A stretch of DNA of 64,000 bases from CAZUGA01 sp964619885 (GTDB lineage: Bacteria > Pseudomonadota > Gammaproteobacteria > Methylococcales > UBA1147): contig CAZUGA010000006.1 in the NCBI GenBank assembly GCA_964619885.1, positions 56,942 through 120,941 of the forward strand, read 5' to 3'. The position numbers and the translations under genes were made by a program. Shown piece after piece: positions 52,941-62,590 of the stretch. Numbering within the stretch: the stretch's first letter is position 1; every line of letters starts with the position of its first letter. The notes below the pieces were generated by a model that was not told where the DNA came from, made no database searches, and saw only the letters and a program-made list of their open reading frames with translations.

Positions 52941-53855
52941 ATGTCTAGTTATAATCATAGCTCTTCTGCCAAGGCGATTCTTTACGCATTTGTAGCAAAC
53001 CTAGGTATCGCTATTGCGAAATCTGGCGCGGCGGTATATACCGGGTCGGGCAGTATGGTGGCTGAGGCAATACACTCGTTCGCCGATTGTGGTAACCAGA
53101 TATTATTGTTTATTGGACTCAAGCAGTCGATGAAACCAGCTACCCCAGAACATCCGTTGGGCTATGGCAAGGCTACTTATGTTTGGAGTTTTATAGTTGC
53201 GATCATTTTGTTCAGTATTGGGGGGTTGTTTTCGATTTACGAAGGTTGGCATAAACTCCACGCGCCGGAAGAGATAAGCTCGGGTTGGATTGCGTTGTTG
53301 GTGCTTGGTGTATCGATTTTGTTGGAAATAGGAAGTTTAATTGGATGTCTGAGAGAGATCGAAACCATACGAGGGCAGACGCCGTTTTGGCAATGGTTCA
53401 AAACCACACGTAATGCGGAATTGGTCGTGGTATTGGGGGAGGATGCCGCAGCTATTATCGGACTGGTTTTGGCCTTTTGTTTTGTCGCGGCCGCGATTAT
53501 TACCGGTGATCCGTTTTACGACGCGGCTGGATCCATCTGTATTGGGATTATATTGTTGTTTATCTCCTTATTCGTAGCCTGGCGGGTTACGGCATTGATC
53601 GTGGGCCGTTCCGCGGAGCCTAAGCTGCGTGCTGCTATTGATAAAATTATTAGTGATGATGAAAATATTCACGCTTTACTCAATTCGATCACGTTGCAAT
53701 TTGGTCCGGAAATAATGCTGGCGGCAAAGATAAAGATGCGGACTAATATGACGATGGAAGACGCGGTCCGGCATATTAATCAACTTGAAATTAACATTAA
53801 GCAGCAAGTACCCGAAGTCGGTTGGTGCTTTATTGAACCGGATTTTAAGGATTGA
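52941..53855 (+). CDS. Cation diffusion facilitator transporter (ZnT9-like)
   Basis: The ATG at 52941, 19 bases after yjbQ, gives 304 residues with about six membrane segments. The TM2 metal site region reads AEAIHSFADCGNQILLFIG (H-x3-D). TM5 has GEDAAAIIGL, as in the SLC30A9-like branch in which HxxxD is replaced by ExxxD-like sequence. A C-terminal cytoplasmic domain follows. Likely metal/proton exchange for Zn, Mn or Fe; metal not predictable. Confidence 0.88.
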   Translation: MSSYNHSSSAKAILYAFVANLGIAIAKSGAAVYTGSGSMVAEAIHSFADCGNQILLFIGLKQSMKPATPEHPLGYGKATYVWSFIVAIILFSIGGLFSIYEGWHKLHAPEEISSGWIALLVLGVSILLEIGSLIGCLREIETIRGQTPFWQWFKTTRNAELVVVLGEDAAAIIGLVLAFCFVAAAIITGDPFYDAAGSICIGIILLFISLFVAWRVTALIVGRSAEPKLRAAIDKIISDDENIHALLNSITLQFGPEIMLAAKIKMRTNMTMEDAVRHINQLEINIKQQVPEVGWCFIEPDFKD

Positions 53856-54165
53856 TATTGGGGTTTGATGGGAGGCATTGCATTCTTGAAGGATCTTTTT
53901 TCACAAGAACGCATGCAACAATAATTGTCACCGTATGTAGCGCTGAACGGAGATATTGTGCGCGGCTATTACCTGCGTTGTTTATTGGGGGAATTGGGCC
54001 GTCGTGGTGTTCTAGATGATTAAAATTGCTATACGAATCAGTTGCGGCAATTGAAATAAATATGCGATTGGAATAAAGTGAATTCAGAATGTCAACACAA
54101 ACGCTAATCGTGACGTGTTGCATTAACGACATAAATTGAGGTCTTAATATAGGGGGTTATTGCAT
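53856..54165. other. Intergenic region
   Basis: About 310 AT-rich bases without a supported gene. It ends in AGGGGG, about ten bases before the start of the next small gene. Confidence 0.4.
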
Positions 54166-54438
54166 ATGCCAGATTATATGTTGTTTTTTCTTGTTTGGAT
54201 TGGGGGTGGACTTTGGTTCTTTTTTACGAACAAGGCGAATCCCGAAGATTACAAACAATATTCAAGCCCGAGAACCACCGTTAAAAAACCGACTGTCAGT
54301 AACGAAGCGCGCAAGCCTATTCCAAAGAGGAAAAGTAATAAGCGAGCCAAAAAGAAAACAACGCTTGACGAGGCTAAGCCTATTCGTAAACGCAAACGGA
54401 CTACCAGTAGGCCTAACAAATCACCGAAATCTAAATAA
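54166..54438 (+). CDS. Small membrane protein with very basic tail
   Basis: This 90-residue protein has one N-terminal membrane helix (MLFFLVWIGGGLWFFF) and then a tail of about 60 residues dominated by Lys/Arg (KPIPKRKSNKRAKKKT, IRKRKRTTSRPNKSPKSK). With the helix inserted and the tail in the cytoplasm (positive-inside rule), it could contact nucleic acid, ribosomes or acidic membrane surface. AGGGGG about 10 bases upstream is a plausible ribosome site. No family recognised; single gene. Confidence 0.6.
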   Translation: MPDYMLFFLVWIGGGLWFFFTNKANPEDYKQYSSPRTTVKKPTVSNEARKPIPKRKSNKRAKKKTTLDEAKPIRKRKRTTSRPNKSPKSK

Positions 54439-55247
54439 GCTAATCGTTCTACAAGCAAAAGCCAAAAGTACGGGGCTGGTTTCTCCGGCTTAAACTTTAT
54501 AGACGGTGTTTGGTGTGGGAGGTGGTCGATCGGCTGCGTCATTGGAATCGATTGGTCCGGTAATTATGATGTGGCAGATTTGATTCGGCCAGAATGGCCA
54601 ATCGGGAAATTTTTTCGAACCATTTATGTAACAATCCCGACCTCAGAAAGTCAGTGGGTTTGGTTCTAACTCTGACGAATAGCCAAGTATCACGACAAGT
54701 CTCATTCCCCTCAATTGATTAGGGTTAAATGATCGACGATGATAGAAGAGATCGAAATTGTTAAAGAGCTCTGGATGTTAGATGCCCCATTGATCATCTT
54801 AGCTATATTGCTCACCTTCGAAAGACTGTTTTAACTGCAAGCCGTCATCAGATTGCAAATAGTACCTTGTCGCGACCGGCTAAAATGTGCCATGAGTTGC
54901 CTTTCGCGGTATGATCCATTTTGAAATCAGCAATCGGATAATTGGAGTTAGCTATTGAGCCGAAAATCGGCGAAGTCAACATCCGACTCCATTCTGCCGA
55001 TGGCGAAAGAACGAAAAGAAGTTTAGCGCGGGAGATTAATCTCTACAAGTAAAGACTTGACCCTTTTGTCTTTGTTTTTGCTTTAAAGATATCATGGTCC
55101 GGACTTAATTCGCGCACAAGTGGATATCGAACTTATTGCCGAAAATGGTACTGTGTTAGCCAATGGCAGCACATGTTATTTTCGGTTGAGATTCCGGTGT
55201 CCGCAAGTGAAGTTAGAAAAGTCTTTTAAATTCAATCCAGACTAAAG
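54439..55247. other. Long intergenic region before the SulP-carbonic anhydrase gene
   Basis: About 800 bases. The only item noted is a 31-codon frame at 54739-54834 (starts MIEEIEIVKELW, with a hydrophobic PLIILAILLTFERLF end) without a good ribosome site. No RNA family or repeat was recognised. The sulP promoter should lie near the right end. Confidence 0.4.
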
Positions 55248-57476
55248 ATGAAAACAGAAACTGAACAATCGTTAACAGAATTTAAATCGGATTTAGGTGT
55301 GTTCTCCAATCTCCGACACGATATCCCTGCAGGTGTGGTTGTGTTCCTGGTTGCGCTCCCGCTTTGCTTGGGGATCGCGCTGGCATCGGGTGCGCCCTTT
55401 TTTTCAGGGGTGATTGCGGGCGTTGTGGGTGGAATTGTCGTTGGCATCCTGAGTGCGTCCGCCTTGGGCGTCAGCGGCCCTGCCGCCGGTTTAACTGTGA
55501 TTGTCCTCGGTGCTATCCAAGAACTTGGATTCGAAGCTTTCCTGCTGGCCGTTGTTCTGGCCGGTATCTTCCAGATTCTCCTGGGCCTCGGGAAAGCGGG
55601 CATTATCGGCTATTACTTCCCCTCCTCGGTGATTACCGGCATGTTATCCGGCATCGGGATTATCATTTTCCTTAAACAAATTCCGCACGCGGTTGGCTAT
55701 GACCGGGACTATGAGGGCGATTTAGCATTCTTTCAGCCGGACGACTATACGACTTTTTCAGAATTGCCGCACATACTGCAGTTCATCTCTCCTGGCGCAA
55801 TCCTCATTGCAGCGGTATCCCTGGCGATTCTAGTCGTATGGGAACGGCCGTTTATGAAAACACACCGCTGGTTCCAATGGTTTCCCGGACCGCTCATTGC
55901 GGTTACAGCGGGTGTACTGATCAACCTATTCCTACAGCAGTTTTATCCAGAGCTCGCCTTGAAAGGTGATCATCTGGTTCGTCTGCCGGTAGCGAACAAC
56001 GGCGCCGATTTTTTCAATCTATTTACGTTCCCTGATTTTTCCCAACTCACCAATGCCGGGATTTATCTGACCGCGCTGACCTTGGCGGTGGTCGGAAGCC
56101 TGGAGACATTGTTGTGCGTCGACGCAATCGACAAGTTGGATCCGGAAAAAAGAGTGACACCCACCAACCGTGAATTGATTGCTCAAGGGGTTGCCAATGC
56201 CAGTTCAGGGCTGATCGGCGGTTTACCGGTTACCCAGGTCATCGTACGAAGTTCCGCCAACCTGCAATCCGGTGCAAGGACCAAGGCGTCCGCGGTTGTT
56301 CATGGCGTACTATTGATGATCACTGTGTTGTTCTTTCCGCACCTGCTCAACATGATGCCATTGGCAAGTCTGGCCGCGATCCTGCTGGTCGTGGGTTATA
56401 AACTGGCCAAGCCAGAGTTGTTTAAAGATATGTATGCAAAGGGTTACTACCAGTTTATACCCTTTTTAGCGACGATTCTGGGTCTGGTGTTCACGGACTT
56501 GTTGATAGGCATCGGCATTGGTATGGCGGTCGCACTTTTTTATATTTTACTGGAAAATTATAAAACGGACTTGTATTTCCATGAAGAGCAGAAGGGCAAT
56601 AAGACATTTATCAAGTTATCCGAGAATGTCTCGTTCCTGAACAAAGCCAACATATTACAGACCCTGAATCAATTGCCCAATCACTCGCACGTCGTGATCG
56701 ACGCCACGGGGACGAGATATATCGATTATGACGTATTCGAGATCATTCAAAATTTCAAAACCGAAGCGGAGCGCAAGAGTATCACGTTTGTTATTGAAAA
56801 TCTGAGCGGCTTTGGAAACATTGAACCGGTCAGCAATGCGCTGACCCATACTCAAGATACGCAGCGAAACTTAACCCCGCAAAAAGTCCTGAAAATATTG
56901 AGGGAGGGTAATATGCGGTTTGTCCACAATTTGAAAGCTAACCGAAATCTGCTCGAACAAGTCAATATCACGCGGATTGGACAGTTTCCGATGGCGATCA
57001 TTCTCAGCTGCATCGATTCACGCACCTCTGTCGAGCTTATTTTCGATCAAGGATTAGGCGATGTGTTCAGTGCCCGGGTTGCCGGCAACATCGTTAATGA
57101 CGATATTCTGGGCAGCATGGAGTTTGCGTGTAAATTTGCAGGATCGAAGCTGATCGTCGTACTTGGCCATACGCATTGTGGTGCGATTAAAGGTGCGTGT
57201 GACGATGTCCGGTTTGACCATCTGACAGGACTGCTCGATAAGATCAGGCCCGCTGTCGATTCTGTTGCCGCTATAGATTCAGAGGGAATCGAATCACAGG
57301 CGAGCGCATTTGTACAGAAAGTCGCCGAACGCAATGTGCAGTTGGTCGTCGAGCGCATCAGAAAAGAAAGTCCGGCTTTGGAGGTGATGGCTAAAAGCGG
57401 GGAAATTGATATTGTCGGCGGCATGTATGATGTTGAGACCGGGAAAGTGGATTTCTTGTTGGACGATAAAGTGTAG
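55248..57476 (+). CDS. SulP anion transporter fused to beta-carbonic anhydrase
   Basis: This 742-residue three-part protein has a SulP membrane domain (about 20-440; VALPLCLGIALASGAPFFSG, SGPAAGLTVIVLGAI, SSANLQSGARTKASAVVHG). A STAS domain (about 445-540; VVIDATGTRYIDYDVFEII) follows, then a beta-class carbonic anhydrase (about 560-742). The anhydrase keeps its zinc ligands and dyad: Cys588-x-Asp590-x-Arg592 (CIDSR), His641 and Cys644 (GHTHCGAIKGA). The fusion suggests import of bicarbonate (or another anion) coupled to CO2/HCO3- interconversion at the membrane. Sulfate is the main alternative for the SulP half. Confidence 0.93.
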   Translation: MKTETEQSLTEFKSDLGVFSNLRHDIPAGVVVFLVALPLCLGIALASGAPFFSGVIAGVVGGIVVGILSASALGVSGPAAGLTVIVLGAIQELGFEAFLLAVVLAGIFQILLGLGKAGIIGYYFPSSVITGMLSGIGIIIFLKQIPHAVGYDRDYEGDLAFFQPDDYTTFSELPHILQFISPGAILIAAVSLAILVVWERPFMKTHRWFQWFPGPLIAVTAGVLINLFLQQFYPELALKGDHLVRLPVANNGADFFNLFTFPDFSQLTNAGIYLTALTLAVVGSLETLLCVDAIDKLDPEKRVTPTNRELIAQGVANASSGLIGGLPVTQVIVRSSANLQSGARTKASAVVHGVLLMITVLFFPHLLNMMPLASLAAILLVVGYKLAKPELFKDMYAKGYYQFIPFLATILGLVFTDLLIGIGIGMAVALFYILLENYKTDLYFHEEQKGNKTFIKLSENVSFLNKANILQTLNQLPNHSHVVIDATGTRYIDYDVFEIIQNFKTEAERKSITFVIENLSGFGNIEPVSNALTHTQDTQRNLTPQKVLKILREGNMRFVHNLKANRNLLEQVNITRIGQFPMAIILSCIDSRTSVELIFDQGLGDVFSARVAGNIVNDDILGSMEFACKFAGSKLIVVLGHTHCGAIKGACDDVRFDHLTGLLDKIRPAVDSVAAIDSEGIESQASAFVQKVAERNVQLVVERIRKESPALEVMAKSGEIDIVGGMYDVETGKVDFLLDDKV

Positions 57477-57862
57477 GTGTAACTGCTGCACTTTGATAGT
57501 GAACGCCAATATCTTTGGTGTGATGTCGGTCAAGATGGCGACATCGTAGATATTTTGGTTCAGAGCTGGCGTGATAAGCGGTAAGCGTCGCGGTTATTCC
57601 ACAAAATGTCGAAAAGTTAGAGCACCCCCCGATAAGGTACGAAGCTATCGCGCCGCTTTAAATGAAGTGATATATTCTGTCCTGCTATAGTAGGATCAAT
57701 ATGCAATAAGTCGCGTCTAAACTACACACCGCCATACCAGACAGCTATTCTGCAGTGCGTCGATTTCTGCGTGGATTAAGCCCATAATCTGGCTCGAATA
57801 GGCGGGTCAAAATTCAGTGCAAATACTGGGTCAATTTTCGTCGCAATTTAACAGCTAGACGT
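57477..57862. other. Convergent intergenic region
   Basis: About 390 bases between the sulP-CA and maeB stops. No clear terminator hairpin or gene was found. Confidence 0.4.
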
Positions 57863-60031
57863 TTACGCCTCCACGACTGTGAAAGCACTCATATTTACTA
57901 TACGCCTCACGGTCGTTGCCGGTGTCAGGATGTGGGCAGGCTTGCGTATCCCCAGCATTACCGGGCCGATTGAGGACCCGTCTCCCAATACGGTTAGCAA
58001 ATTCATCGCAATATGCGCCGCATCCACAGAGGGCATAATTAGCAAATTGGCATGTCCCTCAAACTTCGTATCAGGGTTTGCGCGACGCCGGATATTTTCG
58101 ATCAATGCCGCGTCGGCCTGCATTTCACCCTCGATTAAAAGCGTGGGATCACGTTGGCGGATTATTTCCAAGGCATCGCGCATTTTCTGGGCGGTTGGTG
58201 CCTTGCTGTTACCAAAACTGGAATGTGACAAAAGCGCAGCTGTCGGCGTTATACCAAAGCGTCGTACGGCCGCCGCGGCCAGCAGGGTTATATCGGCAAG
58301 TTGATTTGGACTTGGTTCGAGGTTTACACTCGTGTCGCAGATGAAAAATGTGCCGCGTTTCAGCACCAGCACCTGCATCGCGGCTGCCGTTCCCGTACCC
58401 TCACTCAAACCGATTACCTCAAGGAGATGGTTGCGGTGCTCGACAAAATGGCCACGGATACCACACAATAAGCCATCTGCATAGCCTTCGTTAACCAGTT
58501 TCGCCGCCGCTGCGGTTCTATGCATCCGGGTATCCGGAGCTACCAACTCGAAATCACGGCCGGGTTGGATACGTAGTCCCAAGGTATCTAACTGTGCGGC
58601 AATCCGCGATAGGTCCCCGAGTAGAACCGGGCGGGCTATGCCTTCGTCTACCACCGACTGCACTGCCCGTAGAACGACCGGCTCTTCGCCTTCTGCGTAG
58701 ATAAGGCGACGGGATTCCTTTTTAGCCCGTTCGAATAAGGGCTTCATGATTAGTACGGATTGGAAAACGTACTGGTCCAGTTTTTCGCGATAGGCATCAA
58801 AATCGATAATTGGCCTGGTAGCCACGCCACTGTCCATCGCTGCCCGTGCTACCGCCGGGGCTAATTGTTGTAGTAAACGCGGATCAAAGGGCGTGGGGAT
58901 CAAATGCTCTGGACCAAATTCGGTCTTCTTTTCCCCATAGGCAACACCTATTTCGCCGGTGTCGCTGCGAGCTAGTTTCGCTAACGCGTCCACACAGGCA
59001 ATCTTCATTTCATCATTGATTTCGACTGCACCTACATCCAAGGTACCGCGAAATATGTAGGGGAAACACAACACATTATTGACCTGATTCGGATAATCCG
59101 ACCGGCCCGTTGCAATCAGTGCGTCCGGGCGTACTTGACGGGCGAGCAGCGGATCAATTTCCGGGGTCGGATTGGCTAGGGCGAGGATGATGGGTCGCTC
59201 GGTCATGCTTTCCACCATTTGTGGCTTGAGGACATTGCCTGCGGAAAGTCCAAGAAAGACATCGGACCCGACAATCGCCTCGGCCAACGTACGCGCATCG
59301 GTATCCTGGGCAAAACGTTTTTTATGCGGATCCATACCAATCTTGCGGCCACGGTATACGACACCATCGATATCAGTGACGATAATATTTGCAACGGGCA
59401 TTCCCATAACCACAAGAAGCTTTAGGCAGGCGATGGCTGCCGCGCCGGCACCCGATGTCACTAATCTAACGTCTTCGAGCGGTTTACCGACCAGATACAA
59501 TGCATTGATGATGGCGGCACCGACGATAATAGCCGTGCCGTGTTGGTCATCGTGAAATACCGGCACCTTAACTCGACGCTTGAGTTTTCCCTCGATCTGG
59601 AAGCATTCCGGCGACTTGATATCTTCCAGATTGAAGCCGGCAAAGGTGGGTTCCAGGCTGGCGATAATATCGACCAGACGGTCCGGGTCCCGCTCGTTAA
59701 TCTCGATATCGAAGACATTAATACCAGCAAATTTCTTGAACAATACCGCCTTGCCTTCCATTACTGGCTTTGCAGCCAATGGTCCGATATCTCCAAGGCC
59801 CAACACCGCAGTACCGTTGGTGATCACCGCGACCAGATTAGCACGTGAGGTGACGTTACTGGCCTCGTTGGCATTCTTCTGAATGGCTTCACAAGCAGCT
59901 GCCACCCCTGGTGAATAGGCTAGCGCTAAATCACGCTGATTGGCCAGTGGCTTGGTCGCGGTGACCTCTAGCTTGCCAGGTGGATTAAAGCGATGATATT
60001 CCAGTGCGTCCCGTTTCAGTTGTTCTGACAT
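57863..60031 (-). CDS. maeB: NADP-type malic enzyme MaeB with phosphotransacetylase-like tail
   Basis: This 722-residue protein has an N-terminal malic enzyme (about 1-425; LALAYSPGVAAAC, VFHDDQHGTAIIVGAAI, VTSGAGAAAIACLKLL) and a C-terminal phosphotransacetylase-like domain (about 430-722; IYAEGEEPVVLRAVQ). The tail is regulatory, not catalytic, in known MaeB proteins. It interconverts malate and pyruvate + CO2, making NADPH. It sits between two SulP genes on the opposite strand; a link through CO2/bicarbonate is possible but not shown. Confidence 0.95.
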   Translation of the reverse strand: MSEQLKRDALEYHRFNPPGKLEVTATKPLANQRDLALAYSPGVAAACEAIQKNANEASNVTSRANLVAVITNGTAVLGLGDIGPLAAKPVMEGKAVLFKKFAGINVFDIEINERDPDRLVDIIASLEPTFAGFNLEDIKSPECFQIEGKLKRRVKVPVFHDDQHGTAIIVGAAIINALYLVGKPLEDVRLVTSGAGAAAIACLKLLVVMGMPVANIIVTDIDGVVYRGRKIGMDPHKKRFAQDTDARTLAEAIVGSDVFLGLSAGNVLKPQMVESMTERPIILALANPTPEIDPLLARQVRPDALIATGRSDYPNQVNNVLCFPYIFRGTLDVGAVEINDEMKIACVDALAKLARSDTGEIGVAYGEKKTEFGPEHLIPTPFDPRLLQQLAPAVARAAMDSGVATRPIIDFDAYREKLDQYVFQSVLIMKPLFERAKKESRRLIYAEGEEPVVLRAVQSVVDEGIARPVLLGDLSRIAAQLDTLGLRIQPGRDFELVAPDTRMHRTAAAAKLVNEGYADGLLCGIRGHFVEHRNHLLEVIGLSEGTGTAAAMQVLVLKRGTFFICDTSVNLEPSPNQLADITLLAAAAVRRFGITPTAALLSHSSFGNSKAPTAQKMRDALEIIRQRDPTLLIEGEMQADAALIENIRRRANPDTKFEGHANLLIMPSVDAAHIAMNLLTVLGDGSSIGPVMLGIRKPAHILTPATTVRRIVNMSAFTVVEA

Positions 60032-60607
60032 AGTACTCTGTTGCTTGCATGGCTCACGAAACCGAAGCGGGCGTCGTGTAGCGTATTAGTCTTTTAGTTC
60101 GTGGATTACGATGTTTAATGTGTGACAAACCGTTCTCATTGTACCTTTTATGTCGCTCATGGCCGTAGTCGTATCGGGCTTTTCATACGTTTTAACATAT
60201 TGAATACCGCAGTGGACCATTTCAAAAAAGCACAGGTATCGCTATTAATCAGCATAACCTATCAAATGACCAAATTCATTATCAACGTCCCGGGTTATAG
60301 ATTACCCTGAGCCAAATTGCGTAGCATCGTCGACCCTTCCAATCTCTCACCAGTGCCGGGCGAATAGTGTTTCGTCAATCCATTGATGAAACCTTCACCG
60401 TTTGCCACGATTTTCGTTATTGCGGTACGGTCAATTTGTTGATAAAAACCAAACTGCCTTCTAGTAGTTCATATCAACCACCCTTAAAACGTAAAAGCGT
60501 TGCCTTCGATTACATAAACCCCGTAATTTCCATACGATAATACATATCTTCTAAGTTGGCCCAATAGTTGCTTTCCACTGATTATTGATCGTTAATATCG
60601 GTAAGTT
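60032..60607. other. Intergenic region between divergent maeB and sulP
   Basis: About 575 bases, AT-rich. TTGATA and TAGTAG with 17-base spacing near 60437-60465 are a weak promoter candidate. No gene or RNA element was supported. Confidence 0.4.
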
Positions 60608-62590
60608 ATGAACAATTCAACATCTGCCTTGCAGCAGCCTAAAAGTGGTTTTTCAGGCCTTGTTGAAAACTGGCGTTATGATGTTTTAGCCGGTTTTCAG
60701 ATTTTTTTGATTGCCCTGCCCCTGTGTTTGGGTATAGCCATGGCATCCAACTTCCCGCCCATGGCCGGAATAACCGCGGCGATGGTGGGTGGGTTGCTGG
60801 TCTCCCGAATCAATGGGTCTTTCGTTACCATTTCGGGTCCGGCTGCAGGTTTGATCGTCGTGTCGCTTTCCGCGGTGGAGACCCTCGGTGGCGGCGATCC
60901 GATGCAAGGGTATCGGATGGCGCTGGCAGCCATTGTGGTTGCAGGAATACTTCAACTTGTTTTGGGGGTTTTCAAGGTCGGCAAGCTCAGTGCTTTTTTT
61001 CCATCCTCCGTAGTACACGGCATGCTTGCCGCGATCGGTATTATCATCATGGCCAAGCAGTTCCATACTATGCTGGGTGTCACCCCGGAATCCAAAGAGA
61101 TCTTAGAGACAATTGCCGAAATCCCATCGAGCATCGTCAATCTCAATCCGGAGGTGGCGTTGATCGGCGTATCTTCGCTGATACTGCTGATCCTCTGGCC
61201 AAAGGTCCGTAGTTCATTTCTAAAAGCGATACCTGCCCCGATCATTGTGGTATTGCTGGGTATGGCACTGGGACAGATTTTTGACCTGGATCATACCCAC
61301 AAATATTTGTTCCATTTTCCGGTCGATCATGAATATCAAGTGGGGCCTGCCTTTCTGGTCGCGATTCCCGAAAATTTTATCGATGGATTTTATTTTCCCG
61401 ATTTTTCCAAGATATCCACCGTTGCATTCTGGGTTGCGGTAATCTCAATCTGTTTGGTCAGTAGTCTTGAAAGCCTGCTCAGCGCAACCGCCATCGATAA
61501 ATTGGATCCCTTTCAACGCCAGTCCGATCTAAACAAAGACCTGCGGGGATTGGGGGTCGGGTCCTCGATTTCCGGTTTACTAGGCGGTTTACCGATGATT
61601 TCAGAAATCGTCCGTAGCTCCGCGAATGTCGATAACGGCGCGCGAACCGGATGGTCTAATTTTTTTCACGGTGTATTCATGTTGACCTTTGTCGCACTTT
61701 TCCCACGGTTAATCCATGAAATACCCTTGGCATCATTAGCCGCACTTCTGGTTTATACCGGCTATCGTCTGGCCTCACCACAGGAATTCGCGAAAACACT
61801 GGGGATCGGTATCGAACAACTCGCGCTGTTTTTGTTGACCATTATTGCTGTATTGGCAACCGATCTGTTAATAGGCGTTGCGATTGGCATCGTTGCCAAG
61901 ATTCTGATCCATTTGATGCATGGCGTCAGCCTGTCGAATCTGTTCAAATCCTTTTATGAAATCGAAAAGCAGGGTTCCGATGGCTATGAAATCAAGGTTC
62001 ACGGAGCCGTTGTATTTTCGAACTTTATCTCTTTAAAAAGCGACTTGGCTTCGCTGCCGGAAAAAAAACGTCTGGTTTTCGATATGTCGGATATGGATTT
62101 TATTGACCACACGGTTATGGAATTTATTCACGATTTCATGACCGACTATACCAACCATGGCGGAACCTGTGAGATTAAAGGGCTAGACGAACACCAAGCC
62201 TATTCCGATCACCCTCTGGCTGCGCGCAAGAGAATCGATGAAAATCCGCTATTCCAAATTCTGAATGACAATTTTTATACCGTCACGCAAGCGGATGAGG
62301 AAACCATTCGGATCAACGTGAACCGACCCGCGTTGACCACCCAACTACTTGAGCAGTTAAAAGAAAAAACCGCAGCCTTGCCAGCGAAAAAATGCGTGAT
62401 CTTTGACTATTCGAATGCTTATTTTCTGGATCAGACCGCCATGGGTTTTATCAAAACGTTCTCGGAAAACTATATAAAGGATGGCGGTATTTGCAAGATT
62501 GATGTGAACGGGGACTTGCACCAATCCGTTGAATCTCAAAGTGTCCCGAGTGGAGCGTTGCAAAGCCCATCCAACGAGACTCAGCGATGA
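60608..62590 (+). CDS. SulP anion transporter with two STAS-like domains
   Basis: This 660-residue protein has a SulP membrane domain (about 15-440; LIALPLCLGIAMASNFPPMAG, SGPAAGLIVVSLSAVETLGGG, SSANVDNGARTGWSNFFHG). A STAS domain (about 455-555; LVFDMSDMDFIDHTVMEFIHDF) is followed by a second STAS-like unit (about 565-645; CVIFDYSNAYFLDQTAMGFIKTF). Most SulP proteins have one STAS. The stop codon overlaps the ATG of the downstream HyfB/NuoL-like gene (ATGA), so they are translationally coupled. Bicarbonate is the favoured substrate by context; sulfate remains possible. Confidence 0.9.
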   Translation: MNNSTSALQQPKSGFSGLVENWRYDVLAGFQIFLIALPLCLGIAMASNFPPMAGITAAMVGGLLVSRINGSFVTISGPAAGLIVVSLSAVETLGGGDPMQGYRMALAAIVVAGILQLVLGVFKVGKLSAFFPSSVVHGMLAAIGIIIMAKQFHTMLGVTPESKEILETIAEIPSSIVNLNPEVALIGVSSLILLILWPKVRSSFLKAIPAPIIVVLLGMALGQIFDLDHTHKYLFHFPVDHEYQVGPAFLVAIPENFIDGFYFPDFSKISTVAFWVAVISICLVSSLESLLSATAIDKLDPFQRQSDLNKDLRGLGVGSSISGLLGGLPMISEIVRSSANVDNGARTGWSNFFHGVFMLTFVALFPRLIHEIPLASLAALLVYTGYRLASPQEFAKTLGIGIEQLALFLLTIIAVLATDLLIGVAIGIVAKILIHLMHGVSLSNLFKSFYEIEKQGSDGYEIKVHGAVVFSNFISLKSDLASLPEKKRLVFDMSDMDFIDHTVMEFIHDFMTDYTNHGGTCEIKGLDEHQAYSDHPLAARKRIDENPLFQILNDNFYTVTQADEETIRINVNRPALTTQLLEQLKEKTAALPAKKCVIFDYSNAYFLDQTAMGFIKTFSENYIKDGGICKIDVNGDLHQSVESQSVPSGALQSPSNETQR

